A DNA stretch of 64,000 nucleotides from Amycolatopsis deserti (GTDB lineage Bacteria; Actinomycetota; Actinomycetes; Mycobacteriales; Pseudonocardiaceae): the NCBI RefSeq assembly GCF_014653945.1, contig NZ_BNAU01000008.1, positions 124,001-188,000 of the forward strand, given 5' to 3'. Below are positions 49,512 to 58,625 of this stretch, one piece after another. The notes beneath the pieces are model-generated. The model did not search any database. It was not told the origin of the DNA and saw nothing but the letters and a program-made list of their open reading frames with translations. Within the stretch, counting starts at the first letter, position 1. Every line of letters begins with the position of its first letter. Both the position numbers and the translations under genes were made by a program.

Positions 49512-50552
49512 TCAGTTGCTCCGGCGATGACGGACGACACTGGCGATGGACACGGCCACGACCAGGGCCGCTCCGTAGAAGGCGTTCTGGATCCAGCCGT
49601 TCAGCCCCAGGATCTGGAGGCCGACGATGCCCGTGGCCAGGAAGTAGATCGCCACCATCGTCCCGATCGGGTTGAACGTCCCCGGCCGGACCACGGCCGT
49701 GCCGAGGAAGGCCGCCGCGAAGGTCGGCAGCAGGTACTGCGGAGAGCTCGTCGAGTCGTAGCCGCCCGTGGACAGCACCAGCAGCACACCGCCGACGCCG
49801 GCGACGAGCGAGCCGACGACGTAGGAGCCGATGCGGATGGCGTTGACGTTCACCCCGGCGAGCCGGGCGACTTCCGCGTTCGCTCCCACGAAGGTCAGGT
49901 ACCGGCCGAGCGGGGTGAAGGTGAGGACGTAGCCGAACGCGATCGCCAGCACGATGCCGTAGTAGAAGCTGAGCGGGAGTCCGCCGAGGGTCTGCTGCAC
50001 GAAGTCGCCGTAGCTCACGTCGAGTCCGCCGACGGTTGTCTGCCCGGAGATCCACGAAGCCATACCCAGCAGGAACGTGCCGGTGCCGAGCGTGGCGATG
50101 ATCGCGTCGACGCCGAGGTGGACGACGAGCAGGCCGTTGACGAGACCCGAGAGCACCGCGACACCGATCGCCGCGAGGACGGCCACACCGAGGCTGACGC
50201 CGTGCAGCACGACGAGCACGGGGACGGTGGTCGCGGACATGCCCATGATCGACGCGATGGACAGGTCGAACTCACCGGCCACGAACGTGCACAAGGCGCC
50301 CAGTGCCAGGAAGACGAGCGCCTGCTGGGAGCCGAAGATGTTCTGGAACGTGGCGATCTGACCGAACGTGTCCGGCGCCGCGAGGGTGAAGACCGCGGTC
50401 ATGAGCGCCCAGACGCCCACCACGGCGTACCTCGACAAGAGCAGACTCGGCCGGGGCGTGGTGAGAGCGGGGTTGCGCGAGGACGCGGCCGTGACCGGCC
50501 GCTGCTCGTCGGTGGTGGGCGAAGCCGGGGCCTGGTCCGGGAGGGGGGTCAT
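49512..50552 (-). CDS. Sugar-type ABC transporter permease (RbsC-like)
   Basis: 346 residues with 8-10 hydrophobic segments. Family marks include the ALGALCTFVAGEFDLSIASI stretch and the conserved loop FTPLGRYLTFVGANAEVARL then AGVNVNAIRIGSYVVGSL. It forms the channel with the RbsA-like ATPase, whose stop overlaps its start by four bases. RbsABC-type systems import sugars, autoinducer-2, sugar alcohols and some aromatic or aliphatic alcohols; the Rieske neighbourhood suggests an aromatic or polyol substrate. Confidence 0.88.
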   Translation of the reverse strand: MTPLPDQAPASPTTDEQRPVTAASSRNPALTTPRPSLLLSRYAVVGVWALMTAVFTLAAPDTFGQIATFQNIFGSQQALVFLALGALCTFVAGEFDLSIASIMGMSATTVPVLVVLHGVSLGVAVLAAIGVAVLSGLVNGLLVVHLGVDAIIATLGTGTFLLGMASWISGQTTVGGLDVSYGDFVQQTLGGLPLSFYYGIVLAIAFGYVLTFTPLGRYLTFVGANAEVARLAGVNVNAIRIGSYVVGSLVAGVGGVLLVLSTGGYDSTSSPQYLLPTFAAAFLGTAVVRPGTFNPIGTMVAIYFLATGIVGLQILGLNGWIQNAFYGAALVVAVSIASVVRHRRSN

Positions 50553-52099
50553 GACACGCTCCTTCGCGTAAGGACCTGTCCGGGGTAGAGGGTGGCGAGG
50601 ATCGCCTCTTGGGTGTGGTCGGTGATGTGGTGGAACCGCCCGTCGCGATAACACAGGATCCGGTCGGTGGCGACCACCAGGTCCGTGGGCTGGGCGCTGG
50701 CGTAGAGCACGGCGGCGCCGGCCTCGGCGATCCGGCGGACCGCCTGGAGGATGGCCTCGCGGGCGCCGACGTCGACGGCCTGGGTCGGTTCGTGGAGGAG
50801 CAGCAGCTTCGGCGGGTGGTGCAGCCACTTGGCGAGCAGCACCTTCTGCTGGTTCCCGCCGCTCAACCGTCCCACGAGGGCGCCCGGATCCAGCGGCATG
50901 ACGTCCAGAGCCGCCATGTCCGGCAGCGCCGCGGCCTGGAGTCGCCTGCCGCGCAACAGCATCTTGCCGCGGCGGCGGGTGAGCCAGGGCAGCGCGATGT
51001 TCTCCGCGGCCGAGGCGGTGAGCGCGAGACCGGCCTCGGTCCGGTTCTCCGGTACCAGGGCGATACCGGCCTCGATCGCCCGCCGTGGACTGAGACGGCG
51101 GAGGTCGAGGGTCCGGCCGTCCAGGGTCAGCCGGCCGGATCCGGCGCGGGCGACGGCCGCCATCCGGTACGGAAGGCGTTCCCACCAGCCGCCCGCGAGT
51201 CCGGTCACTCCGACGACCTCTCCCCGGGCGATCGCCAACGGCTCGACCTCGCTGCCGCCGTCGCGCAGACCGGAGACGACGATCGCGTCGTCGTCGATCG
51301 GAAACGACCGGTTCCGGCGCTCGCCGGCGAGAACGGCCATGTGGCGGCCGAGCATCAGCTCCGCGATCTCCCGCGCCGAGGTCTCGGACGCGGCCAGGCC
51401 GGCGGCGACGAGGTGGCCGTCCCGCAGCACGGAGATCCGGTCGGCGACCTCCAGCACTTCCTCGAGGTTGTGGGAGATCAGGAGCACGCTGGTGCCCCGG
51501 TCCACCAAGGTCCGCACACACGCGTGGAATTCGCGAAGCGCATCGGGGGGAAGCGCCCGCGAAGGTTCGTCCAGCACCAGCACCCCGAGGCCGGTGCCGT
51601 GCGCCTGCGCCCGCATGGCGCGGGCGATCGCCACCTTCGACTGATCGGCGGGACTGAGCGTGCCGACCTGGCCCCGGGGATCGATCTCAGCCCCGATCAT
51701 CCGCAACAGCTCCCGCGCCAGGACCACCTCCCGGCGCCAGTCGATGCGCCCCAGCCTGGTGACCGCGAAGTCGCCCACCGCGATGTTCTCGGCGACGGAC
51801 TTGCCCGCCACCAAGCCGAGCGTCTGGTGGACGAACGACAGTCCGGCCGCGCGCAGCTGACGGGGTTTCGCGGGAACGTCCAGTTCCTGCCCGTCGACCA
51901 GGATGCGCGAGCCGGGCTCGGGCCGGTGGATGCCGGCGAGGACCTTGACCAGGGTCGACTTCCCGGAGCCGTTCTGACCGACCAGAGCGTGGGTCTGGCC
52001 GGGTCCGATCTGCAGATCCAGTCCCGCCAGCGCGGTCATGGGGCCGAACACCTTGCGGATCCGGTGCAACGACAGCCGGGCGGGCGCGGCCCGGGTCAT
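50549..52099 (-). CDS. Sugar-type ABC transporter ATPase, double domain (RbsA-like)
   Basis: 516 residues with two ABC domains. The first has Walker A GQNGSGKS and Walker B VLVLDEPS, but its signature reads LSPADQSK instead of LSGGQ. The second has signature LSGGNQQK and LLLLHEPT while its P-loop region reads VTGLAGGWWERL, so it lacks a canonical GKS. This asymmetry is usual in RbsA-type proteins, where the first site hydrolyses ATP. It overlaps the permease and binding-protein genes by four bases each. Confidence 0.88.
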   Translation of the reverse strand: MTRAAPARLSLHRIRKVFGPMTALAGLDLQIGPGQTHALVGQNGSGKSTLVKVLAGIHRPEPGSRILVDGQELDVPAKPRQLRAAGLSFVHQTLGLVAGKSVAENIAVGDFAVTRLGRIDWRREVVLARELLRMIGAEIDPRGQVGTLSPADQSKVAIARAMRAQAHGTGLGVLVLDEPSRALPPDALREFHACVRTLVDRGTSVLLISHNLEEVLEVADRISVLRDGHLVAAGLAASETSAREIAELMLGRHMAVLAGERRNRSFPIDDDAIVVSGLRDGGSEVEPLAIARGEVVGVTGLAGGWWERLPYRMAAVARAGSGRLTLDGRTLDLRRLSPRRAIEAGIALVPENRTEAGLALTASAAENIALPWLTRRRGKMLLRGRRLQAAALPDMAALDVMPLDPGALVGRLSGGNQQKVLLAKWLHHPPKLLLLHEPTQAVDVGAREAILQAVRRIAEAGAAVLYASAQPTDLVVATDRILCYRDGRFHHITDHTQEAILATLYPGQVLTRRSVS

Positions 52100-53244
52100 G
52101 AGACACCCCAGAGCTTCTCGAAGCCGGCCGCGTAGGGTGCGGAGCCGTACCAGTCGTTGCCCGTTTCCGCCTGGGGCGTCAACTGCAGGGTCCCGACGTT
52201 GTCCTTGGTGAAGACCCGGACGAGAGGCGGATAGCCGGCGGGCACGGGCTCTGAAGACAGCATGCGGATCGCCGAGTCGGCGATCGCCCAGCCCACGTAG
52301 TTCGGGCTGGCTCCGACATCCGCGATCAGGACCGGGTTGGACTTGAGGATCTGCAGCGAACCCAGGATGGCGGTGGTCGAGGCCATCTTCACGCGGGAGG
52401 TCGCGCCCGCGTTCTGGATTCCGGTCAGCACACCCGGCACCCAGTTGTCGGTCTGCGGGATCACGTAGTCGATCGACGGGTTCTTCAGGAGAGCGCCGCT
52501 GACGATCGAGGGGAGCTGGCTCACCTGGGTGCCGGCGACGTCGATCACGTCGACCCGGCAGCCCGGGCAGCCGCTCTTGAGCTCGTCGATCCCGGCGGCG
52601 CCCATCTCCACCATCGACTTGGAGTCGGAGGTCCGCAGGTAGAGGACCTTGGCTCGCGCGTTCGAATCCGCGATGACCGCTTGGGCGGCCAGTCTCGCCT
52701 CCACTCGCTGGTACCAGCCCTGGCTCAGGAAGTGGATGCCCGAGGGTGCCCCGGCGACCGGCTCGGTGCCGGTGAGGAGCGTGGGAATTCCGGCGCCTGC
52801 GAGCCGGCTGAAGGCGGTGGAGGCCATTTCGTAGGAGATCGAGCTCGTCACCACCGCGTTCGCGCGGGCGCCGATCGCCTGGTCGATGCACTGCGCCACC
52901 CCGGTCGGGCTCAGTTGCCCGTCGCACGACTTGACCGTCGCGCCGACCTTCGCCAGGGCCTGCTGGAGTCCTGCGAGCTGGTTGGTGAACGTCGCCACCT
53001 GGAGGCTGAGGGGGATGTAGTAGATCGTCTTGCCGGTGAGGTCGGCGGGGTGCGCGAGCGCGGTTCCGAGTGACGCGGTGAGCGTGGGCTCACCGGAGGC
53101 CGCCTGGACCGCGGCGGCGGCCTTCGCGGCGTCCGGCGAATCGGCCGACGTTCCGGTCACGCCCGAGGTCGGAGATCCGCAGCCGGCCAGCGACAACGGC
53201 ATGAGGAGGGCCGCGGCGACGGCGGCCATTGTGGACAATCGCAT
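52096..53244 (-). CDS. ABC transporter substrate-binding lipoprotein (RbsB-like)
   Basis: 382 residues from the ATG at 53244 (AAAGGAG upstream). A lipoprotein signal ends at LSLAGC. The periplasmic-binding-protein fold is shown by TIYYIPLSLQVATFTNQLAG, CIDQAIGARANAVVTSSIS and DYVIPQTDNWVPGVLTGIQN. Several Cys residues (SCDGQ, QCID, GCPGC) are unusual for the family and could form disulfides. First gene of the importer trio; it follows the UlaG-like gene after 35 bases. Confidence 0.85.
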   Translation of the reverse strand: MRLSTMAAVAAALLMPLSLAGCGSPTSGVTGTSADSPDAAKAAAAVQAASGEPTLTASLGTALAHPADLTGKTIYYIPLSLQVATFTNQLAGLQQALAKVGATVKSCDGQLSPTGVAQCIDQAIGARANAVVTSSISYEMASTAFSRLAGAGIPTLLTGTEPVAGAPSGIHFLSQGWYQRVEARLAAQAVIADSNARAKVLYLRTSDSKSMVEMGAAGIDELKSGCPGCRVDVIDVAGTQVSQLPSIVSGALLKNPSIDYVIPQTDNWVPGVLTGIQNAGATSRVKMASTTAILGSLQILKSNPVLIADVGASPNYVGWAIADSAIRMLSSEPVPAGYPPLVRVFTKDNVGTLQLTPQAETGNDWYGSAPYAAGFEKLWGVS

Positions 53245-53279
53245 GTCAACTCCTTTGTTGAACACGGCACCGGAAGTCG

Positions 53280-53951
53280 TCAGAGCGTGACGGACTCGCC
53301 GGAGTCCAGCGGCTCGATCACGGTTCCCGTGGGGGCGAACGAGGAGAACAGGGCACGATGCAGGTTCCGGTGCGCCGGGGCGAGGCCGGCGTCGTGGACC
53401 GGGATGACGGTCTTCGGCGAGACAGCGCGCACGAAGTCGATCCCTTCCGAGAGTTTCATCCACGGACCGGCCAGCGGAGCCAGCAGCACGTCGACGGGGC
53501 TGGTGGGCACCGTGAGCGAATCACCGGTGGCGAACACCCGCCCGCCGATTTCGTAGGCGAAGTTCTCCGGCAGCGGGAAGTCGGGGTACAGCGTTTCGTG
53601 GGTCGTGCGCGTCACCACGATCCGCGTGCCGCCGACGTCGAACGCGCCGGGTTCGACGGCCGTGGTGACGGCGTCCACCTCCCGGAGCTGTTCCGTCAGG
53701 TCCGCCGGCCCGAACACCCGCACCGCGCCGTCGGACCGGAGCCGCCGGATCTGTGCCGGGTCGAGGTGGTCTGGGTGGCCGTGGGTCACCAGCACGGCGT
53801 CGACGGGCGCGAGAGCGTCGAGCGCGGGCGTGAGATCGCCCGGGTCGAGCAGGATGCGAGTGGTCGTCCCACCCGGATCGGCCACTTCGACGAGCAGGCT
53901 CGAGTGCCCGAAGTAGGTGATGGTGACCGCGGCGGCGGTGTCGCTCGGCAT
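53280..53951 (-). CDS. UlaG-like metal-dependent hydrolase (MBL fold)
   Basis: 223 residues. The short N-terminal strand ITYFGHSSLLVEV, metal motif THGHPDHLDP, GDSLTVP Asp and the PVHDAGLAPAHRN His place it with UlaG-type lactonases and related MBL-fold hydrolases. It may open a lactone or hydrolyse a phosphodiester-like bond in the catabolic pathway. GGAAACC lies before the ATG. Followed by the importer operon, preceded by the class II aldolase gene (17-base gap). Confidence 0.83.
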   Translation of the reverse strand: MPSDTAAAVTITYFGHSSLLVEVADPGGTTTRILLDPGDLTPALDALAPVDAVLVTHGHPDHLDPAQIRRLRSDGAVRVFGPADLTEQLREVDAVTTAVEPGAFDVGGTRIVVTRTTHETLYPDFPLPENFAYEIGGRVFATGDSLTVPTSPVDVLLAPLAGPWMKLSEGIDFVRAVSPKTVIPVHDAGLAPAHRNLHRALFSSFAPTGTVIEPLDSGESVTL

Positions 53952-53968
53952 GGGGTTTCCTTCGATCG

Positions 53969-54694
53969 CTAATGGGAGGTGTCGTGGACCCTGCGCAGCA
54001 GGTAGTCGTAGCCGGCCTGGTACTGGTCGAGCGACCACACCCGCGCGCGCTTCGCGGCGATCTCGCTCTCGTCCGACCAGCGGACCGGTCCGCCCGCCGC
54101 GAGTGCGCTGAGGTGGTTGCGGCACGCTCGTTCCAGGAGGACGGCGCGCATGACCGCGACGGCCAGGTTCGGCCCCACGACGACGAAGCCGTGGCCGGGG
54201 ATGAGAGCGCCTGCCGAATCGCCGACCACCTGTGCCAGGGCGAGGCCCATCGCGTCGTCGCGGATCAGGTCGCCCGAGTCGGTGTAGCGGGGGATGTCGG
54301 GATCCAGGAACGGGACGGCGTCGTGCGACAGGGCACGCAGCGGAATGTCGAGCGAGGCGAACACGGCGGCGGCCGGGGCGTGACTGTGCACGACGGCACC
54401 GACATCGGGACGGGCGGCCACCAGCTGCGTGTGAATGGGATACTCGAGGTGGCGCCGGCCTTCGCCGGCCAGCACCTCACCTCCAGGCGATACCAGCAGC
54501 ACGCGTTCGCGCGTGACTTCCTCGAACCCCCATCCGGCGGCCTTCATCCACACGCCACGGCCATCCTGGTCACGCGCGCTCACGTGGCCCCAGACCATGT
54601 CGGACTGACCGACGTGGGCCAGCGCCCGGTGGGCCCGGGTCACGTCCTCGGCGATGTCGACGTTCACGGCGGTTCCTCGCAAGTGGATGGTCAT
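53969..54694 (-). CDS. Class II aldolase/adducin-family protein
   Basis: 241 residues. Zinc-binding His residues are visible in VVHSHAPAAAVFASL and GHGFVVVG, with the acidic region SDMVWGHVSARDQDG earlier. The family includes fuculose-phosphate aldolase, ribulose-phosphate epimerase and, in aromatic degradation, decarboxylases such as 3,4-dihydroxyphthalate decarboxylase. The presence of a Rieske oxygenase and a phthalate-type reductase beside it makes a decarboxylase or aldolase step likely. The ferredoxin-reductase stop is two bases before its ATG. Confidence 0.85.
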   Translation of the reverse strand: MTIHLRGTAVNVDIAEDVTRAHRALAHVGQSDMVWGHVSARDQDGRGVWMKAAGWGFEEVTRERVLLVSPGGEVLAGEGRRHLEYPIHTQLVAARPDVGAVVHSHAPAAAVFASLDIPLRALSHDAVPFLDPDIPRYTDSGDLIRDDAMGLALAQVVGDSAGALIPGHGFVVVGPNLAVAVMRAVLLERACRNHLSALAAGGPVRWSDESEIAAKRARVWSLDQYQAGYDYLLRRVHDTSH

Positions 54695-54696
54695 GG

Positions 54697-55701
54697 CTAG
54701 AGGTCCAGCACCAGGCGGTCCGACAGGGCACGGCTCACGCAGGGGAACATGGTCCGGCCGCTGCGGCGTTCGTCCTCGGTGAGGATCTCGTCGCGGTGGT
54801 CGGGCACGCCGTCGACGACCGCCACCTCGCAACTACCGCAGTAGCCCTCCTCGCACGAGGACGGGACGCCGGGCAGCACGTCCCGGATCGCGTCCAGGAC
54901 GGACCGGCCCGGCGGCACGTCGAGAGTGGTCCGCGACCGCCGGAGTTCGACGACGAAGGACACCTCGTCCGCCTCCTGGCGCCGGCGGCGTTCGACGGCC
55001 ATCGACGAGGCGGCGAACCGTTCGATGCGGAGGGGCAGTTCGGGGCGGAGCCGATCGCGGGCTTCCTCGACCGCGGCGATCAGCCCCTGCGGCCCGCAGC
55101 AGTAGATGACCGTGGACGGATCGGCCGAGGCCACGATCGAGCCGACGTCGAGCAGTCCGCGCTCGTCTTCGGGCACGATCTGGACCCGGGGACCGCCGAT
55201 CGCCTCGATTTCGTCGACGAAGGCCATGCTCTTGCGGCTCCGGCCGCCGTAGTGCAGCCGCCAGTCCACGTCGCCGGACAGGACCGAGATCATCGAGAGG
55301 ATCGGCGTCACCCCGATCCCGCCGGCGATGAAGAGGTAGCGCGGGCTCGGGACGAGTTCGAACTGGTTCCTCGGCCCGCGGATCGTCACCCGTCGCCCCA
55401 CCAAGGGCAGGTCGTGGATCTCGGCGGATCCGCCACGCCCGTCAGCCTCACGAAGCACCGCTATCCGGTACTCCGTGCGGTTGCCGGGGTGTCCGCAGAG
55501 TGAGTACTGCCGGACGCGTCCGCTCGGCAGATGCAGGTCGAGATGGGCTCCGGCGGTCCAGGGCGGCAGGTCGGCGCCCTCGGGGTGGCGGAGCACGAGG
55601 GCGATGACGCCGTCGGCCTCCCAGGTTTCCGCGGCGACGACCAGTTCTGTCGTCACTGCTGCGACCTCCTCTGCGTTCCGGATCGGCACGGCGGTCACCA
55701 T
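54697..55701 (-). CDS. Rieske oxygenase reductase (phthalate dioxygenase reductase type)
   Basis: 334 residues. A flavin (FMN/FAD) domain with RQYSLCG, an NAD domain (LFIAGGIGVTPILSMI, VIYCCGPQGLI) and a C-terminal plant-type [2Fe-2S] domain with CEEGYCGSC plus a later Cys in TMFPCVSR follow in the order of phthalate dioxygenase reductase and VanB. It passes electrons from NADH to the oxygenase. The first seven bases overlap the oxygenase gene end, so the two are made together. Confidence 0.9.
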   Translation of the reverse strand: MVTAVPIRNAEEVAAVTTELVVAAETWEADGVIALVLRHPEGADLPPWTAGAHLDLHLPSGRVRQYSLCGHPGNRTEYRIAVLREADGRGGSAEIHDLPLVGRRVTIRGPRNQFELVPSPRYLFIAGGIGVTPILSMISVLSGDVDWRLHYGGRSRKSMAFVDEIEAIGGPRVQIVPEDERGLLDVGSIVASADPSTVIYCCGPQGLIAAVEEARDRLRPELPLRIERFAASSMAVERRRRQEADEVSFVVELRRSRTTLDVPPGRSVLDAIRDVLPGVPSSCEEGYCGSCEVAVVDGVPDHRDEILTEDERRSGRTMFPCVSRALSDRLVLDL

Positions 55702-56828
55702 GTCTGGCGCACCGGCGCTCCGTCGGCGAAGGCGTCGAGCTCGCGGCGCCACATGCGGCGCAGCTGGACCACGCCCTTGTCCGACTCGGCCAGGTATTCG
55801 TGCGTGCGGTCGGCGAGACGTCCCATGCCGACCTGCGCCACGTGGTCCTCGATGTTCACCAGTGCCGGGTGGTCCACGAAGTCGACGAGCCGCTTCTCCC
55901 CGCGGATGATCAGTTCGGCGCATTCGTCAGCCGGTGGCCAGTCCGCCACATCGACCGCGGCGGCTCGCGGTGCGGGGCCGTCGGGGAGGTACCGCGCGAC
56001 GATGGCGAAGCTGCGGTGCTGTTCGTCGTCGATCGGCACGCGCCAGGCGAACTGCTCCATGATCCCGTCGCGGATGCCGACGATCAGGTGGAGACCGTTG
56101 GGCATCAGGAAGGTGGCCTGGTACGGGCTCTTCCCGCCCCGCTCGCGGACCCGGATGATGTTCTCACCGCGTTCCACCTCGATGGGTTCCTGGTGCACGG
56201 CGTCCGGCGAGAACCCGGTCTTCGTCTTCGACGGGTCCGAGGAAAGCCGGTGCGTGAACGGGACGTGCGCGTGATCCAGGCCGTTCTCGACGTTGGTGAA
56301 GAAGTTGCACCGCCGCACGTAGGTCTCGGTGTCCAAGGTGGTGGCCTTGCCGAGGTCGTGCCCGTAGGTGCGGGAGAAGCCATCCAGGCCGGGGAACTTC
56401 GGTGGCTCGCCGTCCCCGAGGTAGGCGAAGATCAAGCCGTACGCTTCCCGGGTCGGGTACACCTTGACCGAGGCGCGCGAGACGAGGCGCTCGCTTTCCC
56501 CGGGAGCTTCCACGCACCGCCCGTCCGGGCCGAACTTCCAACCGTGGAACATGCACCGCAGGCTGTCGCCCTCCACCGTGCCGACCGACAGCACGGTCAG
56601 GCGGTGCGCACAGCGGGGCGCCATCACGACCGCCACGCCGTCCTCGCCCCGGTACAGCGTGTACTGCTCGGACATCACGGTCAGCGGCTGGGCCGTCCCG
56701 GCCGCCAGGTCCCGGGACTGCAGCACCGGCTGCCAGTAACTCCGCATGAGGCGCCCGGCAGGAGTGCCTGGTCCCGTGAAGACCGGATCGCGAACCTGGT
56801 CGTCCGTCTCCTCCGTCACGACGGTCAT
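55695..56828 (-). CDS. Rieske non-heme iron oxygenase, terminal component
   Basis: 377 residues. The Rieske cluster is bound by Cys73 and His75 (CAH) and Cys92 and His95 (CMFH). The mononuclear iron site is in NGLDHAHVPFTH, with Asp185, His188 and His193. The single-subunit layout and length match the phthalate oxygenase/vanillate demethylase group. It hydroxylates or demethylates an aromatic acid. It is the first gene of a long leftward operon and faces IclR. Confidence 0.9.
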   Translation of the reverse strand: MTVVTEETDDQVRDPVFTGPGTPAGRLMRSYWQPVLQSRDLAAGTAQPLTVMSEQYTLYRGEDGVAVVMAPRCAHRLTVLSVGTVEGDSLRCMFHGWKFGPDGRCVEAPGESERLVSRASVKVYPTREAYGLIFAYLGDGEPPKFPGLDGFSRTYGHDLGKATTLDTETYVRRCNFFTNVENGLDHAHVPFTHRLSSDPSKTKTGFSPDAVHQEPIEVERGENIIRVRERGGKSPYQATFLMPNGLHLIVGIRDGIMEQFAWRVPIDDEQHRSFAIVARYLPDGPAPRAAAVDVADWPPADECAELIIRGEKRLVDFVDHPALVNIEDHVAQVGMGRLADRTHEYLAESDKGVVQLRRMWRRELDAFADGAPVRQTW

Positions 56829-56844
56829 GCGCCCTCCTTGGTGC

Positions 56845-56880
56845 TTGACTTTCCGGGGAAAGTGTCCGTATAACGAACAC
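56845..56880 (+). promoter_or_regulatory. IclR promoter, leaderless, with palindromic operator
   Basis: TTGACT (56845-56850) and TATAAC (56869-56874) are separated by 18 bases and the ATG is at 56881, six bases past the -10. An imperfect palindrome GTGTcCG-N5-CGaACAC (56862-56880; 7 of 9 pairs match) covers the -10 and ends at the start codon. The regulator probably binds here to control itself and the divergent Rieske operon. Confidence 0.7.
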
Positions 56881-57684
56881 ATGGCTGATAATCGAACAGT
56901 TAACGTTTCGTCGGCCGACGATGTCAAGGGCACCCGTGCGTCCGAGGGCATGGGCGGCCTGGCCAAGGGGCTGGCTGTGATCGAGGCGTTCGAGCGGGCG
57001 CAGTCGGCGCTGACGGTCGCCGAAGCCGCGCGGCTGACCGGGATCACCCGGCCGGCGGCCAGGCGCTGCCTGCTCACCCTGACCGAATGCGGCTACCTGT
57101 CCTACGACGGCAAGCGGTACCAGCCGACGCTGCGGCTGCTCAGACTCAGTGCCGCTTACCTGAGCACCGCCCAATTGCCGGCCCTGGCCCAGCCGTACCT
57201 GGTAGCCGCGCGAGTGGCACTGGACCAATCCGTGTCCCTGGCCGTGTGGGACGACGGGTGGTCGGTGTTCGTCAACCGGGCGGAGTCGACCCACATCCTC
57301 TCGCCCGGTGTGAAAGTGGGGGCGAGGCTCCCGGCGGCGTCGACGGCCACGGGCCGGGTCCTCATGACGAGCCTCTCCGAGGAGGAGCTGGCGGCAGTCC
57401 TGGACCGGCAGCCGCCGGAACGTCACACGGCTCGGACAGTGGTGGACGCTTCGCAGGTCGTGGAGGCCGTTCGCCGCGCACGCTCGGACGGCTACGCGAT
57501 CGTCGACGGGGAGTTGCAGGAGGGGCTGCGGGCCTTGGCCGTGCCCGTGAAGGACAGCCGCGGCCAGGTGATCGCGGCGATGAGCGTCAACGTGATGGCG
57601 GCACAGGTCAGCATCGACCGCCTGCGGGACGAGTTCCTGCCGGTGTTGGTGGAGAACGCGACCGCGTTGGGGCGCACTCAGTGA
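56881..57684 (+). CDS. IclR-family regulator (PcaR/PobR type)
   Basis: 267 residues. The winged helix (GLAVIEAFERAQSALTVAEA, GITRPAARRCLLTLTECGYL) follows a 22-residue leader; the effector domain (VSLAVWDDGWSVFVNRAEST, GARLPAASTATGRVLM, GLRALAVPVKDSRGQVIAAM) matches the subgroup that senses aromatic acids such as protocatechuate. No SD precedes the ATG and the -10 is six bases away, so translation is probably leaderless. Likely regulates the divergent Rieske operon. Confidence 0.9.
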   Translation: MADNRTVNVSSADDVKGTRASEGMGGLAKGLAVIEAFERAQSALTVAEAARLTGITRPAARRCLLTLTECGYLSYDGKRYQPTLRLLRLSAAYLSTAQLPALAQPYLVAARVALDQSVSLAVWDDGWSVFVNRAESTHILSPGVKVGARLPAASTATGRVLMTSLSEEELAAVLDRQPPERHTARTVVDASQVVEAVRRARSDGYAIVDGELQEGLRALAVPVKDSRGQVIAAMSVNVMAAQVSIDRLRDEFLPVLVENATALGRTQ

Positions 57685-57769
57685 GGTGACAGGCGGTTTC
57701 GCCGACCTTGCTTCCGGCGTGAAGACCGCATGACGGATACGGTGGAGCGCCGCCACCGACCCCATGTCC

Positions 57770-57903
57770 TCCTGGCCGCGGGCACCATCGTCAACAACGC
57801 GGTGTGCCCCGGCGTGATCGACGCCCCGATGGTCGCGGACATGCCGAGAACCAGGCCGAGGCCATGGCCGGGTTCGTCGAGGAACAGGGGAACGGCCCTC
57901 CCG
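57770..57903 (+). pseudogene. Short-chain dehydrogenase fragment
   Basis: In one frame the sequence AAGTIVNNAVCPGVIDAPMV recalls the VNxVxPGxxxTPM block near the end of SDR proteins. Another frame continues with ENQAEAMAGFVEEQGNGP, as expected after a frameshift near 57846. No start, cofactor site or active site remains. I regard it as a relic. Confidence 0.4.
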
Positions 57904-57943
57904 GTCGACGGGTGGCTTCACCGTCCACTGAGGCCATTGCCGG

Positions 57944-58531
57944 CTACTCGGCCGGCTTGCGTTGCGCGTGGTCGATGAGGGTCGCCGCGGCGGCGCGGGC
58001 GTGGCGGCCGTAGCCGGCGTCGTTCAGGGTCATCGCGCGGATCGCGGCCCCGTCGGCGAGGGTGACGAGCTGCTCGGCGAGCAGCTCGGGCTCGGCGACG
58101 CCGAGCTCGATGACCAGGTCGGTCACCAGCCGGAGGATGAGCAGCTTCTGGGCGCGCGCGTAGGCGTGCGCCGCGCTGCCGGGGTCGGGGAACTCCGCCG
58201 CGGCGTCCAGGAAGGGACAGCCGCGCACCGGCCCGGTCGCGGGCGCGGGGATGTCGAACATCGCCAGCAGCCGGTCGCGCGCCGGCAGGTCCTCCCTGGT
58301 CAGCACGGCGTGCAGGGTGTCGCCGGACTCCACCAGCGCGCGGAGCTGGGCGAGGACGAGGTCGTCCTTCGTCGGGAAGTGCGCGTAGAGCGTTCGCTTC
58401 GACACCGGCGCCTGCGCCGCCACGTCCTCCATCGACGTCGCGTTGATCCCCTGGGTCGCGAACAGCCTGGTCGCGGCGGCGAGCACCCGCTCCCGGGCCC
58501 CGCGTCCCGTCCGTCTGGTCGAGTTCTCCAC
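57944..58531 (-). CDS. TetR-family repressor
   Basis: 195 residues. The helix-turn-helix is RERVLAAATRLFATQGINAT, DVAAQAPVSKRTLYAHFPTK; the ligand domain contains the PVRGCPFLDAAAEF patch seen in one TetR subfamily. It is divergent from the nitroreductase gene, and the intervening 94 bases contain three copies of the half-site CGTTTAC, two of them as a perfect palindrome. It most likely represses itself and the nitroreductase. Confidence 0.88.
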   Translation of the reverse strand: MENSTRRTGRGARERVLAAATRLFATQGINATSMEDVAAQAPVSKRTLYAHFPTKDDLVLAQLRALVESGDTLHAVLTREDLPARDRLLAMFDIPAPATGPVRGCPFLDAAAEFPDPGSAAHAYARAQKLLILRLVTDLVIELGVAEPELLAEQLVTLADGAAIRAMTLNDAGYGRHARAAAATLIDHAQRKPAE

Positions 58532-58550
58532 GTCACCGAGTATACGCGAC

Positions 58551-58604
58551 CGTTTACTTGGCTTCGGATCGCTGTTACGGTCCCAAGTAAACGTGAACGT
58601 TTAC
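58551..58604. promoter_or_regulatory. TetR operator region with three CGTTTAC half-sites
   Basis: GTAAACG-N4-CGTTTAC at 58587-58604 is a perfect palindrome. A further half-site within CGTTTACTTGG (58551-58561) is the exact reverse complement of CCAAGTAAACG at 58583-58593, a second inverted repeat of 11 bp with a 21-base gap. Two repressor dimers could bind, covering both promoters. Confidence 0.7.
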
Positions 58605-58625
58605 CTAAGTGAGGAGAGCCTCGTC

